Virus record (IMG/VR): IMGVR_UViG_3300027365_000029
Location: 1-40,595 of that record
Reading direction: 5' to 3' (one strand)
Length of the DNA: 40,595 nucleotides
Origin: a virus
The notes under the pieces were generated by a model. It saw only the letters and a list, made by a program, of their open reading frames with translations. It ran no database searches and was not told the DNA's origin. The position numbers and the translations under genes are program-made. Positions 6,898-14,837 of this stretch are shown in pieces (within the stretch, counting starts at the first letter, position 1; each line of letters begins with the position of its first letter).

Positions 6898-8377
6898 AAT
6901 GTACGGGGCGATCACCGGCGCTGTCTCGCAGCTAATCGGTACGGTTGCGCCCGGTGCGGCCATGAATTACATCCGCCGCCGCTCCGCCCTGGCCGGTTAC
7001 GCGGCCGCGTCCAGGTCCGGGCCGAACAAGGCTTGGCGGCCATCCAACCAATCCGCGGACCAACTGATAAAAAGCGACCACAAAATGCTCCGCGCCCGGG
7101 CCCGCTCTCTGGCCCGGGACTCCAGCCACGTTTCCGGCGCCCTGCGCAAGATCACCAACAATGTAGTTTTCAAGGGTATCCACCCCCAGGCCAGACTAAA
7201 GACCCAGGCCGGGGATCTCAAGGATACTCAGAACGACCGGGCCGAATACCACTTCCGGCGCTGGGCCGAGGCAGTCGGCCTGCGGGAAAAGGAACAGCTT
7301 GTCCTGCGCCATTTGTGGACGGACGGGGAACTGTTCGCGCACTGGTTTTTTGACCCGGACCTGTTGGAACAGGGCATCATCCCGCTCGGGCTGGAGCTTT
7401 TGGAGTGCGATCATCTGGACACGTCCCGCGGATCTCTGTCCGGCGGCGACGCGAATATCAAGCAAGGCATCGAATACAACGATCGCGGCCGGCCCGTGGC
7501 CTACTGGCTGTATCCGGAGCACCCTGGGGACAGCACCTGGCTGTCCATGTCCGGATCCAAGCGTTACCCGGCCGAGACCATCACCCATATTTTCATTCGC
7601 GAACGCATCTCTCAGAACCGCGGCGTGCCCTGGTTGACATCAATCATTATGGAGATGCGCGATTTTTCCGAGTACCAGAATGCGGAGCGCATCGCCGCCC
7701 GCCTGGCTGCCGCCTTCGGCATTTTCGTGACCATCCCGTATCCGGAGCAGTTCGGGTCCGGGGTCTCCCCCATCGGCGGGGACGGCGAAACCATGAACGC
7801 GGACAACCTGCCCGATTATCTGGAGCCCGGCCGTATCCAGCCCTTACCCCCGGGTATGGATATCAAGGCAGCCAGCTACGAGCGCCCCGGCCAGACCTAT
7901 GAGCCGTTCACCAAGACCACCCTGCGCGGGGCTTCCACTGGCGCGGGCATGAGCTACGAGGCGTATTCCAATGACTACACGGACGCCTCCTATGCCTCGG
8001 CCCGCTCCGCATCCCTGGAAGAGCGCCGCGGCTATCAGGTGCAGCAATCGTTTCTTTTGCGCATGCTGCATCAGCAGGCCTGGGATCGGCTCTTTGAGCT
8101 GAACCAATTGTCGCGCACGGACAGCCTGCCCCGGTTTATACCCGTGGTCTGGCAGGTTCCGGGGTGGCCCTGGGTTGATCCGGACAAGGATTCCAAGGCG
8201 GCGGAGCGCGATATCAAAAACGGGCTGAACTCCAGGCATAAAGTGTGTATGGAGCGCGGCTCGGATTACGAGGAAATCATCCAGGACCTGCAGCGGGAGG
8301 CTGACGACGGCTTCCCCATAGGCGGCGAGGATACACCGGCACAGCAGGAGGAAATACAGAATGACAATGAAGATTAA
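6890..8377 (+). CDS. Portal protein, lambda family
   Basis: Dodecameric ring at the capsid vertex through which DNA enters and leaves. Family features are the early RARSLARDSSHVSGALRKI segment followed by VVFKGIHPQ (lambda portals have N-x-V-G-x-G-I-x-P-Q here). Further on are LLECDHLDT, GIEYNDRGRPVAYWLYPEHPG and the C-terminal WPWVDPDKDSKA. GTG 6890 is preferred because GGAGG ends six bases before it; ATG 6899 is the alternative. The last 17 bases overlap the protease-capsid gene, whose ribosome site GGAGG is inside this frame. Confidence 0.92.
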   Translation: MGKMYGAITGAVSQLIGTVAPGAAMNYIRRRSALAGYAAASRSGPNKAWRPSNQSADQLIKSDHKMLRARARSLARDSSHVSGALRKITNNVVFKGIHPQARLKTQAGDLKDTQNDRAEYHFRRWAEAVGLREKEQLVLRHLWTDGELFAHWFFDPDLLEQGIIPLGLELLECDHLDTSRGSLSGGDANIKQGIEYNDRGRPVAYWLYPEHPGDSTWLSMSGSKRYPAETITHIFIRERISQNRGVPWLTSIIMEMRDFSEYQNAERIAARLAAAFGIFVTIPYPEQFGSGVSPIGGDGETMNADNLPDYLEPGRIQPLPPGMDIKAASYERPGQTYEPFTKTTLRGASTGAGMSYEAYSNDYTDASYASARSASLEERRGYQVQQSFLLRMLHQQAWDRLFELNQLSRTDSLPRFIPVVWQVPGWPWVDPDKDSKAAERDIKNGLNSRHKVCMERGSDYEEIIQDLQREADDGFPIGGEDTPAQQEEIQNDNED

Positions 8378-10568
8378 GGGCGAAGCCCCCAAACGCCTGG
8401 CCCGCTTGCGCGGGTCGGACGCGGACAGCGTGAACTTTCGCCTGGCCGCGGCCGGGGACGCCGTGGACGTCTATATATACGACGTTATCGGCTGGCCGTT
8501 TATCGAGGCCCAGGATCTGCTTTACCAGGTCCCGCAGGCAGCGAAGAAAATAAACGTGCATATCAACAGCCCCGGCGGAGATGTTTTCGAGGGCATGGCC
8601 ATCTACAACTACCTGGTTTCGCACAAGGCCGAGGTCAACGTGACCGTGGACGCCCTGGCCGCGTCCAGCGCATCGCTCATAGCCATGGCCGGAGACAGCA
8701 TCCGCATGGCCGGGGCATCATTTATGATGATCCACAATCCGTGGTCCATGATGGCCGGGGATGCGGACGAGCTGCGCAAAGAAGCGGAGCTGCTGGACAA
8801 GATAAGCGATGTGTTCGCGGACGCGTACAGTGCCAAGACCGGCAGATCCCGGGACGACATACTCGCGTATATGCGCGAGGAAACCTGGTTCACCCCGGAT
8901 GAGGCAGTGTCCGCCCGCCTGGCGGATAAGATTGAGGACGGCGGAGCGCAGCAAAACGCAGCAGCGTTTGACCTGAGCATCTTTGCCAATGTCCCGGAAA
9001 ATTTGAGGCAAAGTTCGGCCTCCAGGCAGGCCCGGACGCAAAATAAATCATTGGAGGAAAACGATATGAATGAGAAAGTAAGAGCCCTTTTGGAACGGCC
9101 GGGCCTGTCAAAAGATGCAACTGACGAACAGGCCTATGCCTTTTTGGCGGAAGTGGATCTGGGTCAGCTCCAGACCAAGGAAGAGCGGGAGCAGGTCCAG
9201 GCCGAACTGGATAAGCAGACCAACCCCCAGGGCCAGAGTGGCGACACCCGGGACCCGGAACAGATCGCCCGGGAGGCGATCAAGGCTGAGCGGCAACGGC
9301 AGAACTCCATCCGGGAATCGGTGCGCATTGCCGGCCTGGATGAGAGTTTCGCCCAAAACTTGATTGACCAGGACGCTTCCGTGGACCAAGCCCGGGAAAA
9401 GATCTTTGCCCAAATGAAAGAGACCAACCCGCCCATTGGCGCCGGGAATATCCAGGTCGGGGAGCACGACCAGGACAAGTTCCGCGCCGCGGTTATTGAT
9501 GGTCTGGGCCTGCGGGCCGGGATCAGGCCGGAGAGCCCCGCCCCCGGGTATGAGAACTTCCGTGCATCCAGCATCGAGAATGTGGCCCGCCGCTGCCTGG
9601 AACGCGCCGGGGTGGATACCCGGAGCATGAGCAGCAAGGATCAGGTTGCCCGGGCTGTTCTGCGCCAGGCTGCATCCGGCGGATTTTCCACCGACGACTT
9701 CACCAGCATCTTTCTGGACGTAGCCAACAAGGCCATGCTTAAAGCCTATCTGGAAGCCCCTAATACCTGGCGCCCGTTTGTGAACGTGGTTTCCGCCAGC
9801 GACTTCAAGACTGTTTACGGCGTGGGCCTTTCCGAAGCCCCGGATTTGGAACTGGTCAACGAAAAGGGCGAATATACGTCCGGCGACATGTCGGATAAGC
9901 AGGAGAGCTATTCCGTGGGTACTTACGGCAAGATCCTGTATTTGACCCGGCAAATGATCGTCAATGACGATCTGCGGGCATTTACCCGTTTGCCGCAGCT
10001 CATGGGCGCGGCCGCTCGCAGGAAGGAAGGTGATCTGGTCTGGGCCAAGATCACCGGCAATCCGACCATGAGCGAGGATTCCACCACCTTGTTCCATGCC
10101 GACCATAGTAATTTGGAAAGCTCTGCAGCCGGGACCGTGGACACTGATAAACTCAGCGCGGCCCGCGCGGCCATGCGCAAGCAGACCGGGCCCGGCGGCG
10201 CAACTTTGGATCTGCAGCCCCGCTTCCTCCTGGTCCCCGTGGCTCAGGAAACAGACGCGGAAGTATTGCTTCGGTCCACTGCCCTGCCGGAGACAAACTA
10301 TTCTCAGGGCGTACACAACCCCTGGGCCAACCGCCTTGTGCCCATTGCCGAGCCCCGGCTGGACAATGATTCGGTCAAGGCCTGGTATTTGGTGGCTGAT
10401 CCCAACCAGATCGACACCATTGAAGTGGCCTATCTGGACGGTCGGGAAGAGCCGTACACCGAGGAGGAAGTCCAGTTCGAGCGCGACGCCGTGGGATACA
10501 AGATTCGGCATGATTTCGGCTGCGGCGTGATGGACTATCGCGGTTTCTTCAAGAACCCCGGCGAATAA
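8361..10568 (+). CDS. Head maturation protease (S49/ClpP-like) fused to major capsid protein
   Basis: A 735-aa fusion. Residues about 20-200 are a ClpP-type serine protease, with INSPGGDVFEGMAIYNYL, then AAS102 (nucleophile) and H125 in MMIHNPW. D180 in FTPDEA is the likely third member. Residues 236-345 are charged and helical, like a scaffold. About 375-735 match the Mu gpT-like/HK97-type major head protein. The protease would process the scaffold during head maturation. A second ATG in the same frame (9066, residue 236) has its own strong ribosome site, so the capsid part can be made separately in excess. Lambda has C/Nu3 nested in a comparable way but keeps the capsid gene apart. Confidence 0.9.
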   Translation: MTMKIKGEAPKRLARLRGSDADSVNFRLAAAGDAVDVYIYDVIGWPFIEAQDLLYQVPQAAKKINVHINSPGGDVFEGMAIYNYLVSHKAEVNVTVDALAASSASLIAMAGDSIRMAGASFMMIHNPWSMMAGDADELRKEAELLDKISDVFADAYSAKTGRSRDDILAYMREETWFTPDEAVSARLADKIEDGGAQQNAAAFDLSIFANVPENLRQSSASRQARTQNKSLEENDMNEKVRALLERPGLSKDATDEQAYAFLAEVDLGQLQTKEEREQVQAELDKQTNPQGQSGDTRDPEQIAREAIKAERQRQNSIRESVRIAGLDESFAQNLIDQDASVDQAREKIFAQMKETNPPIGAGNIQVGEHDQDKFRAAVIDGLGLRAGIRPESPAPGYENFRASSIENVARRCLERAGVDTRSMSSKDQVARAVLRQAASGGFSTDDFTSIFLDVANKAMLKAYLEAPNTWRPFVNVVSASDFKTVYGVGLSEAPDLELVNEKGEYTSGDMSDKQESYSVGTYGKILYLTRQMIVNDDLRAFTRLPQLMGAAARRKEGDLVWAKITGNPTMSEDSTTLFHADHSNLESSAAGTVDTDKLSAARAAMRKQTGPGGATLDLQPRFLLVPVAQETDAEVLLRSTALPETNYSQGVHNPWANRLVPIAEPRLDNDSVKAWYLVADPNQIDTIEVAYLDGREEPYTEEEVQFERDAVGYKIRHDFGCGVMDYRGFFKNPGE
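9053..9068 (+). promoter_or_regulatory. Internal ribosome-binding site and start for scaffold-capsid protein
   Basis: GGAGG at 9053-9057 is followed after eight bases by ATG 9066, in frame with the protease-capsid gene. The product would be 500 aa (9066-10568), beginning MNEKVRALLERPG. This fits the need for several hundred capsid subunits against few protease copies. Confidence 0.7.
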
Positions 10569-10587
10569 ATAACTGAATAAATACAAC

Positions 10588-10610
10588 CAGGGCGGGCGCT
10601 CCCCGCCCTG
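10588..10610. other. Perfect 9-bp hairpin between capsid and cement genes
   Basis: CAGGGCGGG (10588-10596) pairs with CCCGCCCTG (10602-10610) around a five-base loop. AATAATACGGAGG follows, not a T-run. It is more likely an mRNA stability or processing element between two highly expressed genes than a terminator. Confidence 0.5.
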
Positions 10611-10630
10611 AATAATACGGAGGAATAGAT

Positions 10631-10969
10631 ATGGCTACAAATTTTGTTCAACCCGCAGATGTCGTGGAAGTGGCCAGTGCCTCGACCAGCTCCGGAGACG
10701 CGGTTGCCGTGAGTGGTTTGGTGGGCGTGGCCCTGACCGACACGGACGATGACGGCAACATTCGCATGGCGACCGAGGGCGCTTTTGATCTGAGCGTGAC
10801 CGCCAATGACGGCTCCGCAGACACGGCTGTTTCCGTCGGAGATAAGATCTATATAGACGGCTCCGGGGATCTGAGCATTGATTCAAGCGGCACCCTGTTC
10901 GGCAAGGCCCTGGAAGCGATTGCATCCGGCGAGACTGCGACCATACCGGTCAAGATTATACAGGCATAA
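10631..10969 (+). CDS. Capsid cement/decoration protein (DUF2190-like)
   Basis: A 112-aa beta-rich protein with the DUF2190-type plan: an opening ATNFVQPADVVEV, a central GLVGVALTDTDDDG-like stretch, and an ending AIASGETATIPVKI. Members of this family decorate and stabilise capsids, and the position directly after the major capsid gene agrees. GGAGG lies seven bases before ATG 10631. GC-rich hairpins flank the gene on both sides (10588-10610 and 10992-11027), which would protect a separate abundant mRNA. Confidence 0.75.
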   Translation: MATNFVQPADVVEVASASTSSGDAVAVSGLVGVALTDTDDDGNIRMATEGAFDLSVTANDGSADTAVSVGDKIYIDGSGDLSIDSSGTLFGKALEAIASGETATIPVKIIQA

Positions 10970-10991
10970 CCAACCCCATCCCTCACCCTGA

Positions 10992-11027
10992 CCCGCCCCG
11001 GTTTTTCTTTCTCCTTCCCGGGGCGGG
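10992..11027. other. Long GC-rich hairpin between head and lysis genes
   Basis: CCCGCCCCGG (10992-11001) and CCGGGGCGGG (11018-11027) form a 10-bp perfect stem with a pyrimidine-rich loop. No T-run follows on the plus strand. It is directly followed by the GGAGG of the next gene. Confidence 0.5.
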
Positions 11028-11044
11028 AATTGGAGGACGGATTT

Positions 11045-11392
11045 GTGGAACAGGCAAGCACAGGGACAAATTGCATGAGTGATGACCAAGCGGTGCAGCA
11101 GATCTACCGCATCTTGAATGATCAGGGCAAGCAGCTGGCGGACATCCAAAAAACGCTCAAGCAGTTGGCCGTGCAGGATGAGCAGATCCGCTCTTTGCAG
11201 GAGGACATCCGTCAGCAAGGAAACAAAATTGACGAAATTAACGGCCCAAATGGCTGCCTGTCCCAGATCAACAAGTTCCAGGCGTCGTGCCCCAGGCACC
11301 AGATAAAATTTTTGTGGATGACCGTGGTCCCCATGGGTCTGACTCAGATCGGTCTATTGCTGACCGCGCTCAAAATCATGACCGGGGTATGA
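11045..11392 (+). CDS. Coiled-coil protein with C-terminal membrane segment, lysis region
   Basis: About 115 aa. The first two thirds are a heptad-like coiled coil (QIYRILNDQGKQLADIQ, then LQEDIRQQGNKIDEI). The end is hydrophobic (FLWMTVVPMGLTQIGLLLTAL), giving one membrane segment near the C-terminus. This shape recalls XhlA-like and other phage lysis accessory membrane proteins, and the neighbours are lysis genes. It could also be a holin partner. GTG 11045 has GGAGG with eight-base spacing; ATG 11075 is the alternative. No named family can be claimed. Confidence 0.6.
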   Translation: MEQASTGTNCMSDDQAVQQIYRILNDQGKQLADIQKTLKQLAVQDEQIRSLQEDIRQQGNKIDEINGPNGCLSQINKFQASCPRHQIKFLWMTVVPMGLTQIGLLLTALKIMTGV

Positions 11393-11396
11393 TGAC

Positions 11397-11537
11397 ATGC
11401 GCGACCGGCTCATGCACACGCTCAATCCGCTGCACATCTACTGCCGCCTGCGGCGTATGCACATCCCGGCCCGCGCGGCAAAACCTTTGGCTCTGGTCTG
11501 GGAGTGGATTTATCAGAGGTGCCTATGGCGGACATAG
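11397..11537 (+). CDS. Small basic protein of the lysis region
   Basis: A 46-aa protein starting MRDRLMHTLNPLHIYCRLRR and ending in a tryptophan-rich tail (VWEWIYQRCLW). Short basic proteins with the NPLHxYCRLR core recur in lysis regions of tailed phages, as I recall, without a known function. It overlaps the TraR-like gene by 13 bp and begins five bases after the preceding stop, so it is probably translationally coupled. Confidence 0.6.
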   Translation: MRDRLMHTLNPLHIYCRLRRMHIPARAAKPLALVWEWIYQRCLWRT

Positions 11538-11746
11538 CTGACCGGGCGAACAGACACACCGAGATCTGGCTGGCCGAGGCCCTGGCCGCGCGCGAAGAGG
11601 CCGCGGCCCAGACTCCGGGGCACTCCGCTTTGTATTGCCGCGAGTGCGGGGAGCGCATCCCGGCCGCCCGGAGAAACGCTGTCCCCGGATGTCAACTGTG
11701 CATTGAATGTCAGGAGGAGCTGGAGATTTATGGAGACGAACTTTAA
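11525..11746 (+). CDS. TraR/DksA-family zinc finger protein
   Basis: A 73-aa protein with a helical start (TEIWLAEALAAREEAA) and the C4 zinc finger of TraR: C-R-E-C-G near residue 43, then IPAARR, then the PGCQLCIECQ block. TraR-type proteins enter the secondary channel of host RNA polymerase and mimic DksA plus ppGpp. A role in shifting host or phage transcription late in infection is likely. ATG 11525 has AGAGGTG upstream. It sits inside the lysis cassette, as in many lambdoid and P2-like phages. Confidence 0.8.
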   Translation: MADIADRANRHTEIWLAEALAAREEAAAQTPGHSALYCRECGERIPAARRNAVPGCQLCIECQEELEIYGDEL

Positions 11747-12221
11747 GCAAGCGGTTGCCGCGGTCCTGGAGCACGAAGGCGGATATGTGGACGATCCCAA
11801 GGACCCCGGCGGGGAAACTAAATACGGCATCAGCAAGCGCTCGTATCCGCAGGAGGACATTAAAAAGCTGACTAAAAAGCGGGCCCGGGAAATTTACCAC
11901 AGCGACTACTGGCAGGCTTGCTCCTGCGATGACCTGCCCGCCGGCGTGGATATGATGACATTTGACACCGCAGTCAACCAGGGCCCGAGCGTGGCCCGAC
12001 GCCTCTTGCAGCGGGCCTGCGGGGTGACCGTGGACGGGATAATCGGCCCGGTTACTTTGGACGCGATCCGGGACATGCCCGCCCCGGCCCTGCTCTCCGA
12101 GTACGCGGCCCAGCGGGCGGTGCGCTACTGCTTCCTGGACCCTTTCCGGCGCTACGGCCTGGGCTGGATGCGTCGGCTCATGGATATGCACGCCCGGGCC
12201 GTGCAGACAGCGAGGAGGTAA
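11730..12221 (+). CDS. Endolysin, glycoside hydrolase family 108
   Basis: Muramidase that cuts peptidoglycan at lysis. The catalytic glutamate is E16 in the LEHEGGYVDDPKDPGG signature, followed by TKYGIS. The C-terminal half has the peptidoglycan-binding part usually paired with GH108 (GPSVARRLLQRACGV, DGIIGPVTLDAI). The length of 163 aa is normal. There is no signal peptide, so release would need a holin. ATG 11730 (METNFKQ) is chosen because GGAG lies just upstream and the domain starts there. It overlaps the TraR-like gene by 17 bp. Confidence 0.9.
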   Translation: METNFKQAVAAVLEHEGGYVDDPKDPGGETKYGISKRSYPQEDIKKLTKKRAREIYHSDYWQACSCDDLPAGVDMMTFDTAVNQGPSVARRLLQRACGVTVDGIIGPVTLDAIRDMPAPALLSEYAAQRAVRYCFLDPFRRYGLGWMRRLMDMHARAVQTARR

Positions 12222-12224
12222 ATC

Positions 12225-12434
12225 ATGGATATAGGATCGTTTTTACTGGCGAATGTATTGAACGGACTCATAGCCCTGGCACTGCTGCTGGCCGGCTATT
12301 TTGTGTTCGATCGCATGACTCCGAAATGGGATTTTACCGAGGTGTTCAGTGAAAAAGGTATCAGTGGCGGCGCTATCGTTGTTGCTGCTTTTATTCTTGG
12401 CCTGGCCATCGTTGTCGCAGCCGCGGCAGTGTGA
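12225..12434 (+). CDS. Two-span membrane protein, DUF350-like, holin candidate
   Basis: A 69-aa protein with two hydrophobic segments (about 5-28 and 46-69) joined by a short polar linker. The FDRMTPKWDFTEVFSEKGISGGAIVVAAF region resembles the repeat unit of DUF350 inner-membrane proteins. The position directly after the endolysin, the size and the two spans make it the best holin candidate in the window. That role is inferred from place, not sequence. Its second half overlaps the next gene, which starts at GTG 12349. Confidence 0.6.
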   Translation: MDIGSFLLANVLNGLIALALLLAGYFVFDRMTPKWDFTEVFSEKGISGGAIVVAAFILGLAIVVAAAAV

Positions 12435-12831
12435 GGCCGCCTCACACTGCGAGCGGATCCGGGCGGCGTGGGAATCCATGCGCGGTTATCCGTATGTCTG
12501 GGGCGGTGAGTCCGTGGCCGAGGGCGGGTTTGATTGTAGCGGGGCCGTGTATGCGGTGCAAAAACGGATTGGCTCGCCGATCCCTCGCAGCACATCCCGG
12601 AAGTATGCGCTTCTGGCCGGCGGCCCGGATAAACACTGGAGCCGGGCGGATTGCGGGGACTGGATCTGGTGGACGCTCTCCCCGGATCGCCCCCTGGGCC
12701 ATATCGGAATGCACATTGAGCAGCCGCATATTTGGCAATCCGGTAGCAGTACCGGACCAACCCGGAAGACTCTTTTTACCGGGAGTTATTGGGATGAACA
12801 TTTTGAAATGTCTAAAGCGCCGAGGCAATGA
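12349..12831 (+). CDS. Secreted NlpC/P60 peptidase
   Basis: A cysteine peptidase of the NlpC/P60 class, likely cutting peptide cross-links of peptidoglycan. A signal peptide is evident: MKKVSV, then a leucine-rich core, cut after SLS at about 23. The catalytic Cys is C63 in GFDCSGAVYAV and the His is H118 in LGHIGMHI. GTG 12349 has GAGGTG upstream. It lies inside a lysis cassette that also encodes a GH108 muramidase, giving the phage two different wall enzymes. One is cytoplasmic and holin-dependent and one is exported. It could also be a tail component, but the signal peptide argues against this. Confidence 0.75.
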   Translation: MKKVSVAALSLLLLLFLAWPSLSQPRQCEAASHCERIRAAWESMRGYPYVWGGESVAEGGFDCSGAVYAVQKRIGSPIPRSTSRKYALLAGGPDKHWSRADCGDWIWWTLSPDRPLGHIGMHIEQPHIWQSGSSTGPTRKTLFTGSYWDEHFEMSKAPRQ

Positions 12832-13286
12832 TGTTCGCATCAATACTGAGTTGGGCAATGGGGTTTTTGCGGATCCGCTGGAAAGCGGTGCTCATTTTGG
12901 CTGCGGCTGGGGTGCTTATGTTTGTTTTTTGGCAGTGGCGCTCGGATATCCAGGACCGGGTTCGAGCGGTGGTCGGGTACGAGCAGGTAATCCAGGCCCT
13001 GGACGAGCAGAAGCAGGCCTTGAAAGACATGCAGGCGGAAAATGCCCGGGTACGCAGGATCAATGACGAGTATGCGGACCGCTTGGAAACTATCCGCCAA
13101 TCACTGCGAGGACTGGAATATGAAATACGGGATTTGGAAACGGCAAGCGAGGCTGTGGCTGATTGGGCTGACAATCTTCTGCCTGGCTCTGTGCTTGATC
13201 GGCTGCGGGGCGAAAGATCCCCGAATCGTGACCCGGACACAAACAGTACCGATCCTGCCTCCCCGGGCATGGATGCAACCGATTGA
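12828..13286 (+). CDS. Inner-membrane spanin (Rz-like)
   Basis: Has the plan of an i-spanin. An N-terminal membrane anchor (about 19-36, VLILAAAGVLMFVFWQW) is followed by a long periplasmic coiled coil (about 48-105) rich in E, Q and R. With its outer-membrane partner it would fuse the membranes at the last step of lysis. The lipoprotein partner starts inside this frame at 13120 in another phase. It begins ATGATG; ATG 12831 is spaced slightly better from GAGG. The stop of the NlpC/P60 gene overlaps the start. Confidence 0.72.
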   Translation: MMFASILSWAMGFLRIRWKAVLILAAAGVLMFVFWQWRSDIQDRVRAVVGYEQVIQALDEQKQALKDMQAENARVRRINDEYADRLETIRQSLRGLEYEIRDLETASEAVADWADNLLPGSVLDRLRGERSPNRDPDTNSTDPASPGMDATD

Positions 13287-13425
13287 TCACCCACAGATCC
13301 GCGGGGACAAAAATCGGGATTTGTGGCGGTTGGCCGAGGAGCAGCAGCGAGTATTGAAAATTTACCAAATCCGGCTGCAGAAACTGAGGGACTGGAGAGA
13401 AGAACACAGAGATGGCCATGAGTGA
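13120..13425 (+). CDS. Outer-membrane spanin lipoprotein (Rz1-like)
   Basis: A 101-aa lipoprotein with an N-terminal signal and lipobox. Basic MKYGIWKRQAR is followed by a hydrophobic core ending LIGC, where Cys29 would be lipidated, then a PILPPRAW proline stretch typical of Rz1. It would sit in the outer membrane and bind the coiled coil of the Rz-like protein. ATG 13120 has GAGG eight bases upstream and lies 166 bp inside the Rz-like gene in a different frame, the classic overlapping spanin arrangement. It runs past the Rz-like stop and overlaps the next gene by 14 bp. The host is therefore a diderm. Confidence 0.72.
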   Translation: MKYGIWKRQARLWLIGLTIFCLALCLIGCGAKDPRIVTRTQTVPILPPRAWMQPIDHPQIRGDKNRDLWRLAEEQQRVLKIYQIRLQKLRDWREEHRDGHE

Positions 13426-13723
13426 TTTCGCCCAGATTTTTGCCGACGCCCAGGACGCGCTGTACACATATTTCGGGGTGCCCGCGACCTACAATGGCGC
13501 GGATATAACCGTGTGTGTGCGCGGGTTTGATACGCAGGTTGAGCAGTATCCGGAGGTGTGGGTGGCCGCGGCGACAATAGATGTCCGGGCTGCGGATGTG
13601 CCCGCCCCGGCAATCGGAGATGAGGTGGTCATGGATGGGGTAACATATCAGGTCGGGGATATTGTCAGCCGGGATGAACTGGCTGCCACCCTGGCCCTGA
13701 CCACGCAAATGGTGCGGGTATAA
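13412..13723 (+). CDS. Head-tail attachment protein (gpFII-like)
   Basis: A 103-aa protein with an N-terminal FAQIFADAQDALYTYFG and a beta-rich end (VVMDGVTYQVGDIVSRDE). These are features of lambda gpFII-type proteins that join filled heads to tails. It precedes Z- and U-like genes, as in lambda. It starts inside the Rz1-like gene, and its TAA overlaps the ATG of the next gene. The lysis genes are thus inserted between head and tail-joining genes. Confidence 0.72.
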   Translation: MAMSDFAQIFADAQDALYTYFGVPATYNGADITVCVRGFDTQVEQYPEVWVAAATIDVRAADVPAPAIGDEVVMDGVTYQVGDIVSRDELAATLALTTQMVRV

Positions 13724-14373
13724 TGGCCAGGCGATCCGGAGCCATATCCGTGCAGCTGGACGAGATGGACGTCAAGCGCGTGGTCTGGGCCCTGCAGGGA
13801 GTAAAAAACGGCGCGCGCACCGCGATCATGCGCTCGGTGAACAAGTCCTTGACCGGGGTCAAGACGGACATGGCCAAGGAAACGACAAAAGTTTTGAACC
13901 TGACCCAGAAGCGGGTCAAGAAAGACATCTCCGTAAAAAAAGCGAACAAGGCCCGGCTCTCCGGGGTGGTCTCCAGCAGTGGCCGCCAGGTCAACCTGAT
14001 GCAGTACAAGGCCAAGGAGCGCAAGAAAGGCGTGTCCGTCAAGGTGCTCAAGACCGGGGGGCGAAAGATGATCCCCGGGGCGTTTATCTTTGTCGGCCAA
14101 AACCAGAACAAGCTGGTCGGCTGGCGGAAAAAGACAAAACAAAACGCCGGCTACATCGGCACGAAAAGGAAGACCCGCTCCGATGCTGCATACGCGGCCA
14201 TGCCGGACAAATACCGCAAGCCGGTGGAAGCCCTGTACGGCCCGCGCATCCAGGACATCACCGCCCGGCCGGAGATAATGAAAAAGATCGAGAACCAGGC
14301 CGGGGTGCGGCTGCAAAAAGAGCTGGCCCATCAAACGGAGCACTTGCTGCGCAAGCAAAGAGGGGTGTTTTAA
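13723..14373 (+). CDS. Minor tail protein Z
   Basis: A 216-aa basic protein of the lambda gpZ family, which acts at the connector end of the tail and is needed for productive DNA positioning. Recognisable parts are ALQGVKNGARTAIMRSVNKSL near residues 24-44, the lysine-rich TQKRVKKDISVKKANKARLSG, and PGAFIFVGQ in the middle. The order FII, Z, U agrees. It starts at an ATG overlapping the preceding stop. Confidence 0.82.
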   Translation: MARRSGAISVQLDEMDVKRVVWALQGVKNGARTAIMRSVNKSLTGVKTDMAKETTKVLNLTQKRVKKDISVKKANKARLSGVVSSSGRQVNLMQYKAKERKKGVSVKVLKTGGRKMIPGAFIFVGQNQNKLVGWRKKTKQNAGYIGTKRKTRSDAAYAAMPDKYRKPVEALYGPRIQDITARPEIMKKIENQAGVRLQKELAHQTEHLLRKQRGVF

Positions 14374-14817
14374 ATGGCCGCGACCATCCGGGAGCAGATA
14401 ATAGCGGACATCAAGACGCAGATGGAGACACTTACATCCGACGGCTACGGCTACGCCTACCGCGGCCGGACCTGGTTTGCACACAGTGATCTCCCGGCCA
14501 TGGCCCTGTTGCCCGGCATTGAAACCGCCGAGCGCATGTACGGCGAGCAGCGCTGCACCATGCCGCTCACCGTCCACGCCATCCAGGTCAGCGGGGACAA
14601 CGAGCCAAGCGTTTTGGCCGAAACCATCCTGGGCGATCTCATCCACTGCCTGATCGGCGGCCGGGACAATATCGGGAACATCGACGATATCCGCTACATT
14701 GGCGGCGGGGTCGAGGACTGGCCGGCCGAGGACGAGCAGGCCCTGGTCGTGCAGGTCAATCTGGAAGTGGATTACACGACCAATCTGGGTGATCCATATA
14801 ATCAAACCGAACTTTAA
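14374..14817 (+). CDS. Tail terminator protein (gpU-like)
   Basis: A 147-aa protein directly after Z, the place of lambda gpU, which caps the tail tube. The sequence fits phage tail terminators in general: REQIIADIKTQMETL at the start, then PLTVHAIQVSG and LAETILGDLIHCL, ending in a VVQVNLEVDYTT strand. There is no gap from the Z gene. The assignment rests on position plus this weak pattern. Confidence 0.65.
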   Translation: MAATIREQIIADIKTQMETLTSDGYGYAYRGRTWFAHSDLPAMALLPGIETAERMYGEQRCTMPLTVHAIQVSGDNEPSVLAETILGDLIHCLIGGRDNIGNIDDIRYIGGGVEDWPAEDEQALVVQVNLEVDYTTNLGDPYNQTEL

Positions 14818-14837
14818 AATAACTGGAGGAATAAATC

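Noticed and set aside
9108-10586. 492-aa reverse frame opposite the capsid gene.
   Set aside because: Shadow frame rich in G, H and Q without motifs.
10588-11027. Intrinsic terminators either side of the cement gene.
   Set aside because: Strong stems but no T-runs on the coding strand.
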